Shown here piece after piece: positions 15,173-23,155 of a stretch of DNA of 26,783 bases. How positions within the stretch are numbered: position 1 is the first letter of the stretch; each line of letters opens with the position of its first letter. Location of the stretch: the NCBI GenBank assembly GCA_038883475.1, contig JAVZMA010000021.1, positions 1-26,783 of the forward strand, written 5' to 3'. The notes beneath the pieces were generated by a model. It had not been told where the DNA came from. It saw only the letters and a program-made list of their open reading frames with translations, and made no database searches. The stretch is from JAVZLH01 sp038883475 (GTDB lineage: Archaea > Thermoproteota > Bathyarchaeia > Bathyarchaeales > Bathycorpusculaceae). The position numbers were made by a program, and so were the translations under genes.

Positions 15173-15408
15173 CGCCCATCATTTCCTAAGCTTCTACACG
15201 CATTTATTGTGGGTATTTACCATAGACAATTAACCGCAAATAAAAACTTATCGACGACTGTTTCTGATTTCGCCTGCTGCATCAATTTTTGGCTTGTTCG
15301 GCAACCAATACCGATAGCCCCCTCTAGGTTTTCAGTCTCAACTTAGTGTTAAATAGAACTTTATCATGTTAAGCTGTTATTGGCATTGGCGCAGTTGGAG
15401 ACTAGGCG
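15173..15408. other. 236-bp divergent intergenic region (S10 / HAD)
   Basis: AT-rich and without a convincing ORF. I looked for a tRNA here, since tRNA genes sometimes adjoin S10 in archaea, but saw no T-arm consensus in a foldable context. It should hold the promoters for S10 (minus strand) and the HAD gene (plus strand; TTAAATAGAACTTTA near 15349 is a weak candidate). Confidence 0.4.
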
Positions 15409-16068
15409 ATGAAGATGGCTAAGCTACGAGTTAAGGGATTGCTCTTAGACTTGGATGGCACGATAGTGGATTCTAGAGAAGCGTATTTGGAGGCTGCAAA
15501 AAAGGCTTTCACAGCGATTGGAGAGAAAAACTTTGACGTTAAAGCGGTTATGGAGATTCCGAAGAGACTTGAGCAGAACCTTCCAATAAACGACATAGTG
15601 AAAACAGTTGATGCACAGAAGTTTCTAGACATATACCTCAAGGCCTATTATGGCGTTACGGCTGATAAAACCAGGCTTATGCCAAACGTGCAAGACTCCA
15701 TTAAAAGGCTTGCAGAAAAGACAAAGCTGGCGCTGATAACCATGCGTTATGTTCCAAAAGAAAAGATAATTGAGGAACTGGAAAGGTTTGGTTTGGCAAA
15801 ATACTTTCAACATGTAACAACAGCCTTGGACACGCATAGTCCAAAGCCTTCTCCAGAAGCGCTAATAAAATGTGCAGAAAAGCTTCGCGTTCAAACATGC
15901 GACTGCGCTGTTGTTGGCGATTCCGTTGCGGATGTTAGGGCTGGAAAAAACGCTGGAGCCAAGACAGTTGCTGTTTTGTCTGGGCTTTTCTCGCGTCGGG
16001 AACTGGCGAAGGAGAAGCCAGACCTAATCTTGGAAAGCCTAAGTCAGCTTCCAGACTTTCTAGAATAA
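15409..16068 (+). CDS. HAD-superfamily phosphatase
   Basis: A 219-residue Gph/phosphoglycolate-phosphatase-like HAD hydrolase. All four motifs are present: DLDGT with nucleophile Asp14 and general acid Asp16; the Thr of ALITMRY (motif II); the Lys in HSPKPSPEAL (motif III); and VVGDSVADVRAG (motif IV). A helical C1 cap lies between motifs I and II. The phosphorylated substrate is unknown; phosphoglycolate, produced by DNA-end repair or metabolism, is one possibility. Two ATGs (15409 and 15415) are close together; the first is taken here. Confidence 0.9.
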   Translation: MKMAKLRVKGLLLDLDGTIVDSREAYLEAAKKAFTAIGEKNFDVKAVMEIPKRLEQNLPINDIVKTVDAQKFLDIYLKAYYGVTADKTRLMPNVQDSIKRLAEKTKLALITMRYVPKEKIIEELERFGLAKYFQHVTTALDTHSPKPSPEALIKCAEKLRVQTCDCAVVGDSVADVRAGKNAGAKTVAVLSGLFSRRELAKEKPDLILESLSQLPDFLE

Positions 16069-16141
16069 CGCAAAATGCATCTGCAAATATTTCTGAAACG
16101 GCAATATGGCAAAATTTTAGTGAAAACAGTTATAGAGGCAA

Positions 16142-16150
16142 CTATAAATA
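16142..16150 (+). promoter_or_regulatory. TATA box before the 205-aa unknown gene
   Basis: CTATAAATA lies about 64-72 nt before the ATG at 16214, giving a leader of about 45 nt. Confidence 0.4.
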
Positions 16151-16213
16151 AAGCTTAATTAAAAGCTCGTATCATAGTTTAGGTTGGAGAAGGCTTCAAA
16201 ACGGGGATAATTG

Positions 16214-16831
16214 ATGAATCTCATGGAGATGCTACTTTCAGAAAAACTTAAAGAGAAAAACCCAATGCTGGAACTTTTCGGCTCAGACCGTAAAGTGCTC
16301 CAAATAGCATGCCAAGACCTGACAAACTACCTGAAATTCCACTGGAACCTTATTGGGAAAGAGGCGAATGACTGTGAAGTTGTGGAAAAACTGGAAGCCA
16401 TTTTCAACGAAGACCGCAAAGAATTGGAAGAGTTTTTGGACGTTTGGACTGGAATATGGTTCAAGAAATGGGTTGAACGGGTAAAGCTTCTTATAGGTAA
16501 AGAAAATTCCAGCAAATGGAACAGAGTCACGGAAATCCTAAACAATGCTGAACCCTTATGGAGGAAACTTTCAAACCGCCATGAAATGCAAGAAGCCCTA
16601 ACCTACACGTTAATCAAAAACGGCGAAATCTGCGGCACATCAATCCTAGCAGAAAACATCTTAAAAATGGAGTTAGGCGAAAAAAGGAGACAGCAACCTT
16701 CCAGTGAAGAAGAGCATGTCATGCGAGTTGTAAATAACGCCATAAGAAGGGCTAGGGAGTTAGCCAGAAGCAAAGGACCGCTTATCTACGTTAAAATAGA
16801 CAAAGCCTACTACGAAGCAAACTCCCCATAA
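16214..16831 (+). CDS. Unknown 205-residue helical protein
   Basis: I do not recognise this protein. It is predicted to be almost all helical and soluble, with several Trp residues in the middle (FHWNLIGK, VWTGIWFKKWVERVK, PLWRKLSN) and a basic C-terminal helix (NAIRRARELARSKG) followed by a short strand (LIYVKIDKAYY). A charged linker (GEKRRQQPSSEEEH, residues 159-172) separates a main domain from this tail. No catalytic motif, zinc site or membrane segment is seen. The ATG at 16214 directly follows a possible TTG start and a GGGGAT run. Codon use and composition look like the neighbours, so it is probably native. It is convergent with L37e, with a 7-bp gap. Confidence 0.7.
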   Translation: MNLMEMLLSEKLKEKNPMLELFGSDRKVLQIACQDLTNYLKFHWNLIGKEANDCEVVEKLEAIFNEDRKELEEFLDVWTGIWFKKWVERVKLLIGKENSSKWNRVTEILNNAEPLWRKLSNRHEMQEALTYTLIKNGEICGTSILAENILKMELGEKRRQQPSSEEEHVMRVVNNAIRRARELARSKGPLIYVKIDKAYYEANSP

Positions 16832-16838
16832 ACTATTT

Positions 16839-17036
16839 TTAACGTAGCCGTTCTTTATGCAGATTGCGGGTTTGCCACGAATATTTTCTTGTAGTGGTTG
16901 TTTCTCCGTAACCGCACGCCGCACACCGCTTTTTTGACACGTTGTAGGCTCTTCTCCCGCAACGCCTACAGCGTATATGAACTGTTTTGCCGGCGCGTTT
17001 GCCAAAAGAGGGCGTTCCCTTTCCCAACACTGTCAC
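16839..17036 (-). CDS. rpl37e: 50S ribosomal protein L37e (eL37)
   Basis: 65 residues with the family opening KGTPSFGKR and the zinc ribbon Cys23-x2-Cys26 and Cys38-x2-Cys41 (IRCRRCGRRAYN, KRCAACGYG). The tail is basic. It binds 23S rRNA and is shared by archaea and eukaryotes. The start overlaps the LSm stop by 4 nt, the well-known archaeal LSm-L37e arrangement. Confidence 0.97.
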   Translation of the reverse strand: MTVLGKGTPSFGKRAGKTVHIRCRRCGRRAYNVSKKRCAACGYGETTTTRKYSWQTRNLHKERLR

Positions 17037-17260
17037 CTTGGCGGCGGCGAAATCAAAACAACATTGTCTCCGCGTACAATTATTAAACCAAGCTTTTTGG
17101 CGTTTTCAGCGTTTGTAGTATCTTCTGTTTCCTCTAAAACAAGGTTTAGGTGCTGGTCAAAACCCTTCAACCTTCCACGTAGGCTTTTTCCGCCTTTCAA
17201 TCTTACGAGAACTATTTTGCCTAGGTTTTGTTCAAGGATTTCTGTTGTCATCTCACTCAT
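17033..17260 (-). CDS. Sm-like RNA-binding protein (LSm)
   Basis: 75 residues with the two Sm motifs: Sm1 in IVLVRLKGGKSLRGRLKGFDQHLNLVLEE (key residues Gly, Asp and Asn at GFDxHLNLVL) and Sm2 in GLIIVRGDNVVLISPP (RGDN-V). Archaeal LSm proteins form seven-membered rings that bind U-rich RNA and tRNA precursors. A strong TATA box lies just upstream on the minus strand. Translation is coupled to L37e through a 4-nt overlap. Confidence 0.95.
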   Translation of the reverse strand: MSEMTTEILEQNLGKIVLVRLKGGKSLRGRLKGFDQHLNLVLEETEDTTNAENAKKLGLIIVRGDNVVLISPPPR

Positions 17261-17290
17261 TCTAAAGCCCTCAAGCTAGTAATTTATGTC

Positions 17291-17298
17291 TTTTATAC
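17291..17298 (-). promoter_or_regulatory. TATA box for the LSm-L37e operon
   Basis: On the minus strand this reads GTATAAAA, with its downstream edge 31 nt before the LSm start. A leader of only several nucleotides is expected. Confidence 0.5.
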
Positions 17299-17302
17299 TT
17301 AA

Positions 17303-17311
17303 ACTTATACC
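17303..17311 (+). promoter_or_regulatory. TATA-like box for the PUA gene
   Basis: ACTTATACC lies 19-27 nt before the GTG at 17330 and 28-36 nt before the ATG at 17339. It is back to back with the LSm TATA box within about 20 bp. Confidence 0.35.
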
Positions 17312-17329
17312 ATTTAAATCTATCTAAGA

Positions 17330-17851
17330 GTGAAGAAGATGACCCAAAGATATAGGAGACACTTCCTAAAAGAAAAGGATGCAAAGGCTGTTTTAAGGGA
17401 GGTTTCTGAAAGGCTTAACGTTAACTTAGAAGAAAATTTCAAGACAAAAGTCAATGTTGAAGTGGTTGAAACAGAATTCGCCGAAATCTTCCTCATAAAC
17501 GGCAAGCCGCTACTGGCTAAAGCTGAAGGAAAAGCATTTCCAACATTAATATTTAATGAAATTTTCCCTCTGACGTCTAAGGTTGTTGTTGACATGGGTG
17601 CGGTTCCACACGTTTGCAACGGTGCAAATGTAATGGCTCCTGGAATAGTAGGTTTCGATGGAAATTTTAGGAAAGGCGATTACGTGCTCATTGTAGATGA
17701 AAGGCACAGAAAACCCATCGCTGTAGGCGAAGCACTTTATGATGCGGTTGAAGCCAAAAATGTCAAACAAGGCATCGTCGTAAAAAACATGCATTTTATC
17801 AGCGACAGGATTTGGAATTTCATCAAAAAGTTAGCTGAAAAAGCTGAGTGA
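17330..17851 (+). CDS. PUA-domain RNA-binding protein (MCT-1/Tma20 type)
   Basis: A 173-residue protein with an N-terminal pre-PUA domain (about 1-75; DUF1947-like) and a C-terminal PUA domain (about 80-157) containing VVVDMGAVPHVCNGANVMAPGI and DYVLIVDE...PIAVGEAL. This is the archaeal counterpart of eukaryotic MCT-1/Tma20, which with DENR acts in ribosome recycling and re-initiation; the archaeal role is unproven but an RNA or tRNA-end contact is likely. Either GTG at 17330 or ATG at 17339 could be the start. If the TATA box at 17303 is real, the ATG fits a short leader. It is divergent from the LSm-L37e operon. Confidence 0.88.
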   Translation: MKKMTQRYRRHFLKEKDAKAVLREVSERLNVNLEENFKTKVNVEVVETEFAEIFLINGKPLLAKAEGKAFPTLIFNEIFPLTSKVVVDMGAVPHVCNGANVMAPGIVGFDGNFRKGDYVLIVDERHRKPIAVGEALYDAVEAKNVKQGIVVKNMHFISDRIWNFIKKLAEKAE

Positions 17852-17951
17852 ATGCTGAATTCTTATTTTAAATTAATAAAACACTTTAGTAGTTCAACTT
17901 TGTATTGACTGTTCACACGCGAAATTGGGAAATGCTTAAACTGTTGAAGAG

Positions 17952-17960
17952 ATATATAAA
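17952..17960 (+). promoter_or_regulatory. TATA box for sepF
   Basis: ATATATAAA lies 21-29 nt before the TTG at 17981. The spacing implies a leaderless or nearly leaderless mRNA, although a GAGGAG run sits at 17971-17976. Confidence 0.5.
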
Positions 17961-17980
17961 CTGCTGTAGAGAGGAGAAGT

Positions 17981-18340
17981 TTGCCAGATTTAAGCGGCAT
18001 CTTCCGAAAAACAAGAAAAAACGAAAAAGAAGTTATGGTTAGAAGCGTTTCTGGAAAAACTTATTTGAAGGCTATGCCCCTCCGCGACTTGGCTGATTTG
18101 GACAACGTGAAAAGCGAGGTTAAGTCTGGAAACATCATGATTTTGAGGATAACTCCTCTCGCAAACAAAAGTGTTGACGACGTTAAACGCGCCATAAACG
18201 AGTTATGCGAGTTCGTTGAGTCCATCGGCGGAGACATTGCAAGGTTAGGCGAAGAGCGGGTTGTCGTCTGCCCTTCAAATGTGAGGATTTGGCGCGAAAA
18301 AACTCCAGTGGCTAATGAACCCATACCAACAGCAGCCTAG
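17981..18340 (+). CDS. sepF: SepF-like cell division protein
   Basis: A 119-residue SepF/DUF552 protein, the membrane anchor of FtsZ in archaea that divide by FtsZ. The N-terminal MPDLSGIFRK is the short amphipathic membrane-targeting segment. It is followed by the compact SepF core (VRSVSGKTYLKAMPLRDLAD, GNIMILRITPLANKS, VDDVKRAINELCEFVESIGGD, ARLGEERVVVCP). A disordered tail ends the protein. The TTG at 17981 is the only start consistent with the core and lies just after GAGGAG. It implies that this organism uses FtsZ-based rather than purely ESCRT-based division. It is convergent with aCPSF1, with a 6-bp gap. Confidence 0.88.
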   Translation: MPDLSGIFRKTRKNEKEVMVRSVSGKTYLKAMPLRDLADLDNVKSEVKSGNIMILRITPLANKSVDDVKRAINELCEFVESIGGDIARLGEERVVVCPSNVRIWREKTPVANEPIPTAA

Positions 18341-18346
18341 TTTTGC

Positions 18347-20266
18347 CTACAGTAGTCTGAAGGTTTCCATTGTTGCTGGGGCAAACGCTTGCACTCCATG
18401 TTTTCTCTGGAGGAAGTTCGCTAGGTTTAGGCATTTTGCCTTTTCACCGTGACAGACGATAACCCTTTCGGGTTTAGGCTTCAAATAAGTTATGTAATTA
18501 AGTATTTGGCGTCTGTCCGAGTGCCCAGAAAAGCCTTCAATCGACTCCACGCGAAGCTTAACCTTAACCACGTCCATTTTGCCCTCACTATTTATCATGG
18601 TAACTTCGTTTAAGCCCTTCTGCACCCTTCTCCCCAAAGTGCCTTCAATCTGATAACTCACAAAAACCACGCTGTTCCTCTCGTCTTCGGCTAAGTGCTT
18701 AAAATACTCTATGACTGGACCGCCTTCAAGCATCCCAGAAGTAGCCATAATAATGCATGGCTCGCCTTCGATTATCTCCTGCCTAACGTTCGGATGCTCC
18801 ACTATAGTGAAGTAGTCTGACTGGAACGGGTTAACCCCATCATGGAGTATGCTGTGGCGAACCTCCCTGCCCAAATATTCAGGATAAGCCGTGTGAATGG
18901 CGGTTGCCTCACTAATCATGCCTTCTATGAAAACTGGAGCTTCCTTCATTAACCCACGACGCATATAACCATCAATAATAAGCATTATTTCTTGGGCTCT
19001 GCCAACAGCCGGCACAGGAATCAAGACCTTCCCCTTACGCTCCAAAGTCTCATTTACAATAGCTGTTAAGCGCTCTTCAGCTTCAACCCGCGAAGGCATT
19101 ATGTCGTCTGGACCCCCATAAGTGCTTTCAGTTATTACCGTTTCAACTCTTGGAAACTCTATTGCAGCCGCCTCAAGCAACATCGTTCTCGCATACTTGT
19201 AATCGCCAGTGTAGACAATGTTGTGCAAGCCTTCGCCTATGTGCAAATGTATTATTGAAGAGCCTAAAATGTGACCAGCATTATGCAAAGTCAAGCGAAT
19301 GTCTGGAGCTATGTCCGTGACAACGCCATAGCGCAGTGGAATCGTGTGTAAAACGCATTCGCGAACATCCTTCTGGTCATAAGGCGGTATTATGCCTTGC
19401 TTACTGGCAACATCCAAATAATCCAGCTGAAGCAACGTCATCAAATTTGAGGTTGGAGCAGAACAATAAACTGGACCGTCATATCCATACTTGTAGAGGA
19501 ATGGCACCAAACCGCAATGGTCAAGATGCGCGTGGCTTATGACAACAGCATCTAAAGAGTCAATCTCAAAGGCTGGATTATCAAACCTTGGAAACGCCTC
19601 AAAAGGCTTTGAAGAACCGGGATTTATGCCGCAGTCCAGTAAAACACTGCTTTCCCTTGTTTGAACGAGGAAGGCTGACCGCCCAACTTCCTGAACCCCG
19701 CCAAGAGGCGTAATCCTGATGTCCCCAACCTCGTAGGCTTTAGGTCTGAAAATTCTTTCGCCAATCGTGCGGAGTATACGCTCTCTCTCTTTACTTTCTG
19801 AATGTAAATAATGGCGCATATGAGTAACTATCTTAGAACGCAGTGGAGGGCTCCTTAACACGTGGGGGCGCCACCTTGTTTTCCTCAAGATTTCTTGTAA
19901 AACTGCGCCGTTTTTTCCGATTACAAGTCCTGGTTTTTTCGCTTCAATTATTATTTCGCCGAGGCTTGGGTCAAAGTTTATGTCTGTGACTTCTGCTTCG
20001 GGCGGTATTATTTCGCGTGTTATTTTTTCAGCTTCGTTTTCTTGAAGTCTAACCGAGGGGTCTGAACGCACAACTATTCTTTTTCTTATCATGTTAACTA
20101 TGTCTACGACGACGCTGCTTTGTTCAACCAGAAGTTCTGGTCTTTTGGTGTAGACGGCGAGGGCGGGTCCTTCATACTCTATTCTTGTCACTTCAGCCTC
20201 TTTTGGAACGTGTTGAAGTATGTATTGGCTTATTTCCACCTTGTTTTTTTCAGAGTTTTTCGCCAC
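18347..20266 (-). CDS. fttA: KH-domain/beta-CASP ribonuclease aCPSF1 (FttA)
   Basis: A 639-residue archaeal CPSF73-like nuclease and transcription termination factor. The N-terminal KH modules occupy about residues 1-145, with the KH loop VIGKNG at 115-120. The metallo-beta-lactamase motif HAHLDH is at 245-250, with later metal ligands in NAGHILGS and YTGDYKY. The beta-CASP domain follows (VIPVPAVGRAQE-like segment, ATSGMLEGGP, VFVSYQIEGTLGRR), and GFSGHSDRRQ and VCHGE complete the active site. aCPSF1 cleaves nascent RNA at U-rich 3' ends and drives termination. It begins 14 nt after psmB on the same strand, a common archaeal pairing. Length and motifs are all standard. Confidence 0.97.
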   Translation of the reverse strand: MAKNSEKNKVEISQYILQHVPKEAEVTRIEYEGPALAVYTKRPELLVEQSSVVVDIVNMIRKRIVVRSDPSVRLQENEAEKITREIIPPEAEVTDINFDPSLGEIIIEAKKPGLVIGKNGAVLQEILRKTRWRPHVLRSPPLRSKIVTHMRHYLHSESKERERILRTIGERIFRPKAYEVGDIRITPLGGVQEVGRSAFLVQTRESSVLLDCGINPGSSKPFEAFPRFDNPAFEIDSLDAVVISHAHLDHCGLVPFLYKYGYDGPVYCSAPTSNLMTLLQLDYLDVASKQGIIPPYDQKDVRECVLHTIPLRYGVVTDIAPDIRLTLHNAGHILGSSIIHLHIGEGLHNIVYTGDYKYARTMLLEAAAIEFPRVETVITESTYGGPDDIMPSRVEAEERLTAIVNETLERKGKVLIPVPAVGRAQEIMLIIDGYMRRGLMKEAPVFIEGMISEATAIHTAYPEYLGREVRHSILHDGVNPFQSDYFTIVEHPNVRQEIIEGEPCIIMATSGMLEGGPVIEYFKHLAEDERNSVVFVSYQIEGTLGRRVQKGLNEVTMINSEGKMDVVKVKLRVESIEGFSGHSDRRQILNYITYLKPKPERVIVCHGEKAKCLNLANFLQRKHGVQAFAPATMETFRLL

Positions 20267-20280
20267 GATTTTAAACTTCC

Positions 20281-20934
20281 TTAACGGGTTAGAAGTTCCT
20301 TCTTTTCCTCATCTGTTAACTCGCGGTAACCATTCTCATCTATAATTGCAATGTTGAAGCTGTCTCCGCTCGCCGCGTCACGCTTCATAGCCGCGTTAAC
20401 AGCTTTGGCGACAACTGGCAAAAGCTCCTTAACAGACATGTTTTCCCTATACTTGTCTTCTAGAATGCCGTAGGCTATCGGCGAACCAGACCCCGTGGCA
20501 ACGCACTTTTCCTCTGTTAAACTGCCAAACGGGTCTAGAGCGTATATGTGTGGTCCAGTGTCGTCAATTCCTCCGACAAGAACTTGTGTAAGCAATGGCA
20601 CGTATCTGGATGAGAATAATAGGTTTGCCACAAGTCTGGCGGCGGAGTTTACTGGCATTGGTCTGCCCATGTTGATTCTGTAAAGTTGCGCGTTCGCCGT
20701 CAGTATGTCAACGGTTCTCTGCGCATCTGCGAGAGTCCCAGCGATGGTCATGGCTAGGTGGTCGTCGATTTTGTATACTTTTTTGCCGTGTTTGTGAGCC
20801 ACGTAAAAGCCCATTGTCACTCGGGTGTCGGAAGCCAGCATGACGCCGTCTCTGCACACAACTCCAAGGGTTGTTGTCCCCTTCAGCACTAATTTATTGA
20901 CTGAGTCATTATCTATCATTTTATTTTCTCCCAA
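20281..20934 (-). CDS. psmB: 20S proteasome beta subunit
   Basis: A 217-residue catalytic subunit of the archaeal 20S proteasome. The propeptide ends at LKG, and processing before Thr20 exposes the N-terminal nucleophile of TTTLGV. The two companion residues lie exactly where expected (mature Asp17 = Asp36, mature Lys33 = Lys52). The GSGSP motif and the SGDSFNIAIID segment are present. A second ATG at codon 6 could be the true start. The alpha subunit and PAN ATPase are not in the window. It leads the psmB-aCPSF1 operon. Confidence 0.97.
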   Translation of the reverse strand: MGENKMIDNDSVNKLVLKGTTTLGVVCRDGVMLASDTRVTMGFYVAHKHGKKVYKIDDHLAMTIAGTLADAQRTVDILTANAQLYRINMGRPMPVNSAARLVANLLFSSRYVPLLTQVLVGGIDDTGPHIYALDPFGSLTEEKCVATGSGSPIAYGILEDKYRENMSVKELLPVVAKAVNAAMKRDAASGDSFNIAIIDENGYRELTDEEKKELLTR

Positions 20935-21220
20935 AACCTAAACACGCCATGATTGCCTTGCTAGGAAGCAGCATCATTTAATCATAACCATGCAATTTAT
21001 TAACGTTTCGTTTACTGAATCAATATGTTGATGATGCATCAAGAAGCTAAAAGGCAATAGAGCTTTGCCACACAATTCATATATAGCACAATAATAACAA
21101 AAACCCCATCTTTTTCTTTTCCAAATCTATGACAAATCTGGTTTTTGGCTTAAAAGCTTTAAAACATCCCAAACAAATTAGAGGTAGGAAAACGCGTAAA
21201 CATTGGGTTAGTGATTAAAT
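20935..21220. other. 286-bp divergent intergenic region (psmB / egsA)
   Basis: The largest gene-free stretch in the window, AT-rich, with no convincing ORF or RNA gene. It contains a 10-bp perfect palindrome TGATGCATCA at 21032-21041, a TATA-like CATATATAG near 21079, and TTAAAAGCTTTAAAA at 21150-21164, which is the better candidate promoter for the plus-strand gene. A minus-strand TATA for psmB is unclear. Confidence 0.4.
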
Positions 21221-22276
21221 TTGTCTTTAACACATCACCGCATACAGTTGCCGAGAGAAGTCATAATAGGAAAAGGCGTCATCGAACAGGTTACGCATAT
21301 CTCTCGCAAATTGGGATTTTCAGAGTCTGCCCTAATTGTCACCGGTTCGAAAACTTATGAGGTTGCTGGAAAGCCCATCCAGAAGCTTCTTGAACAAGAG
21401 CATGTGCATGTTGAAACTTTTCTCGTTGAAACCGCAACTGTGAAAGATGTGGAGGCTGTTGAGGAAAAAATTAGGGTTTCGAAACCGCAAGTTGTTTTTG
21501 GCGTCGGTGGCGGAACAAAAATAGATGTGGCGAAATTAAGCTCTGCGCGCCAAGACGTTCCATTTATTAGCATTCCGACAACGGCTTCTCATGATGGAAT
21601 AACAAGTCCTTTATCGTCTATCAAAGGTTTTGAAAAGCCCTATTCGGTTATGGCGCAGTCGCCAATAGCCATCATAGCAGACACAGATATCATAGTGAAG
21701 TCTCCTTGGCGCTTCACAGTAAGCGGATGCGCAGACGTAATCGCGAAACTCACCGCAGTAAAAGATTGGATGTTGGCGCATGAAGAGAAAAACGAGTATT
21801 ACGGTGAGTATGCAGCGAGTCTAGCGTTAATGAGCGCCAAACTTGTAATACAAAACGCTGAAACAATCAAGCCGGAAAACGAGGAAGGCTTGCGAATACT
21901 TTTAGAAGCGCTAATAAGCTGCGGAGTTGCCATGAGCATTGCTGGAAGCAGCCGCCCATGCAGCGGTTCTGAACATTTGTTTAGCCACGCCCTTGACATG
22001 GTAAGGGCGAATCACGCTTTGCATGGAGAACAATGTGGTGTTGGAGCAATAATGATGGCTTATCTGCATAAGATGAACTGGAAGCGTATAAGGGATGCGC
22101 TGAAAAGGTTGGGGGCGCCGACAAACGCTGATGAGCTTAAAATGGATAAAGAGGATATTGTGAAGGCTTTATTCTTAGCCCAGTCCATAAGGCCAGAAAG
22201 ATACACAATCCTTAACAAGCTGAACCTAAGCGTTGAAGCGTGTAGAAAAATTGCTGAAGCAACAGAAGTTATCTAG
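21221..22276 (+). CDS. egsA: sn-glycerol-1-phosphate dehydrogenase
   Basis: A 351-residue NAD(P)H-dependent enzyme that reduces dihydroxyacetone phosphate to sn-glycerol-1-phosphate, the backbone of archaeal ether lipids. It belongs to the iron/zinc-containing alcohol dehydrogenase-like superfamily. The nucleotide-binding motif GGGTKID is at 96-102, and the segment IPTTASHDGITSP, shared by all G1PDHs, starts near 119. The metal-binding histidines lie in SGSEHLFSHALD and ALHGEQCGVG. It starts with TTG at 21221, and an in-frame stop just upstream excludes a longer N-terminus. It is convergent with the FKBP gene, with a 5-bp gap. It is strong evidence that the organism is archaeal. Confidence 0.96.
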   Translation: MSLTHHRIQLPREVIIGKGVIEQVTHISRKLGFSESALIVTGSKTYEVAGKPIQKLLEQEHVHVETFLVETATVKDVEAVEEKIRVSKPQVVFGVGGGTKIDVAKLSSARQDVPFISIPTTASHDGITSPLSSIKGFEKPYSVMAQSPIAIIADTDIIVKSPWRFTVSGCADVIAKLTAVKDWMLAHEEKNEYYGEYAASLALMSAKLVIQNAETIKPENEEGLRILLEALISCGVAMSIAGSSRPCSGSEHLFSHALDMVRANHALHGEQCGVGAIMMAYLHKMNWKRIRDALKRLGAPTNADELKMDKEDIVKALFLAQSIRPERYTILNKLNLSVEACRKIAEATEVI

Positions 22277-22281
22277 CCGAG

Positions 22282-23001
22282 TTAGGCTTGCGTTTTTGTT
22301 TTGGGCTCGGTTTTTGGCTCTGCTTTGAAGGTTTCGGTGAATTTAACTGTTGTTATTTCTGGAAAGAACTTTTGTATGTCTAGGGCTATTCCCCTTTTCG
22401 CCACTTGAACTCCTTCGAGGTAGAAGGCTTCTTCTGGCATTTCAATGCTCACAGCCTTCGCTTTTACTGTAAACTTGAATTTCTCAGCTTCAACAGTTGG
22501 TATTCTACGATGAATGAGGGCTGCTATCTTTTCTTCTCTTGTTTCAAGCTTTTTATTTACTGTAACTTCGTAAACTAGGGTTTTCCCAGCCAAAGGAGGA
22601 TTAAAGTCTAAGAGAACACGTCCAGCGCCTATCGCCCTTACAGTAGCCAGTTTATTGTCATATTCAACCCGCATCCCAATGCTCGGTGTCACTCCCTTTT
22701 CTGTAAGGTGCCTCAGGGGGACACGTTTAACTTTCTCAGGGTCTCTCGGTCCAAAGGCTTTTTCAGGCGGTATTTCAACAGTTGCGGTTTTGCCAACATC
22801 CATTGTTGTCAGGCTTTCGTCTAAGGGTTTGAGAACCCAGCCTTCTCCGATAACTACGAGTTTTGGTTCGTAGATTTCGCCTTCCTTGTATAGGCGTTCT
22901 TTCTTCGCCACTTCTTCCTTTGTTGTGTCGAAAACTTCCCCTGTTTCCTTTACCTTAGCAGTATAATCCAAGATTATGAAGTCGCCTTTCTGCAAAGCCA
23001 T
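22282..23001 (-). CDS. FKBP-type peptidyl-prolyl isomerase
   Basis: A 239-residue prolyl isomerase/chaperone of the long archaeal SlyD-like FKBP type. The FKBP half begins at once (KGDFIILDYTAKVKETGEVFDTT) and contains an inserted flap (IF) domain from about residue 65 to 120 (KAFGPRDPEKVKRVPLRHL). It then returns with the LDFNPPLAGKTLVYEVTV strand that closes the fold. The C-terminal 90 residues form an extra domain found in the archaeal long forms, ending in a Lys/Thr-rich tail (KAEPKTEPKTKTQA). The frame is open for 27 more codons upstream. I chose the ATG at 23001 because GGTG lies 5 nt before it and it gives the family N-terminus MALQKGDF. An ATG three codons earlier is possible. Confidence 0.92.
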   Translation of the reverse strand: MALQKGDFIILDYTAKVKETGEVFDTTKEEVAKKERLYKEGEIYEPKLVVIGEGWVLKPLDESLTTMDVGKTATVEIPPEKAFGPRDPEKVKRVPLRHLTEKGVTPSIGMRVEYDNKLATVRAIGAGRVLLDFNPPLAGKTLVYEVTVNKKLETREEKIAALIHRRIPTVEAEKFKFTVKAKAVSIEMPEEAFYLEGVQVAKRGIALDIQKFFPEITTVKFTETFKAEPKTEPKTKTQA

Positions 23002-23155
23002 AAACACCATCTTTTGAAACGTTGCCAAAGGTATTTTTGGAGCTTTAAATAAAAGCTTTCGCCTACAAAACTTTAATTTCACCTAAACGCTTCAGGTTTA
23101 AGACCGCTGATAAAGTTAAATTTGACTGGCACATGATAAAAGGGGTTGAGGCGCC

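Noticed and set aside
15173..15408. tRNA gene between S10 and the HAD gene
   Set aside because: The TTCGGCAACC stretch near 15297 recalls a T-arm but does not fit the consensus, and no acceptor stem can be drawn.
23002..23082. 27-residue N-terminal extension of the FKBP isomerase
   Set aside because: The FKBP domain starts at MALQKGDF, and GGTG is correctly placed before the ATG at 23001.
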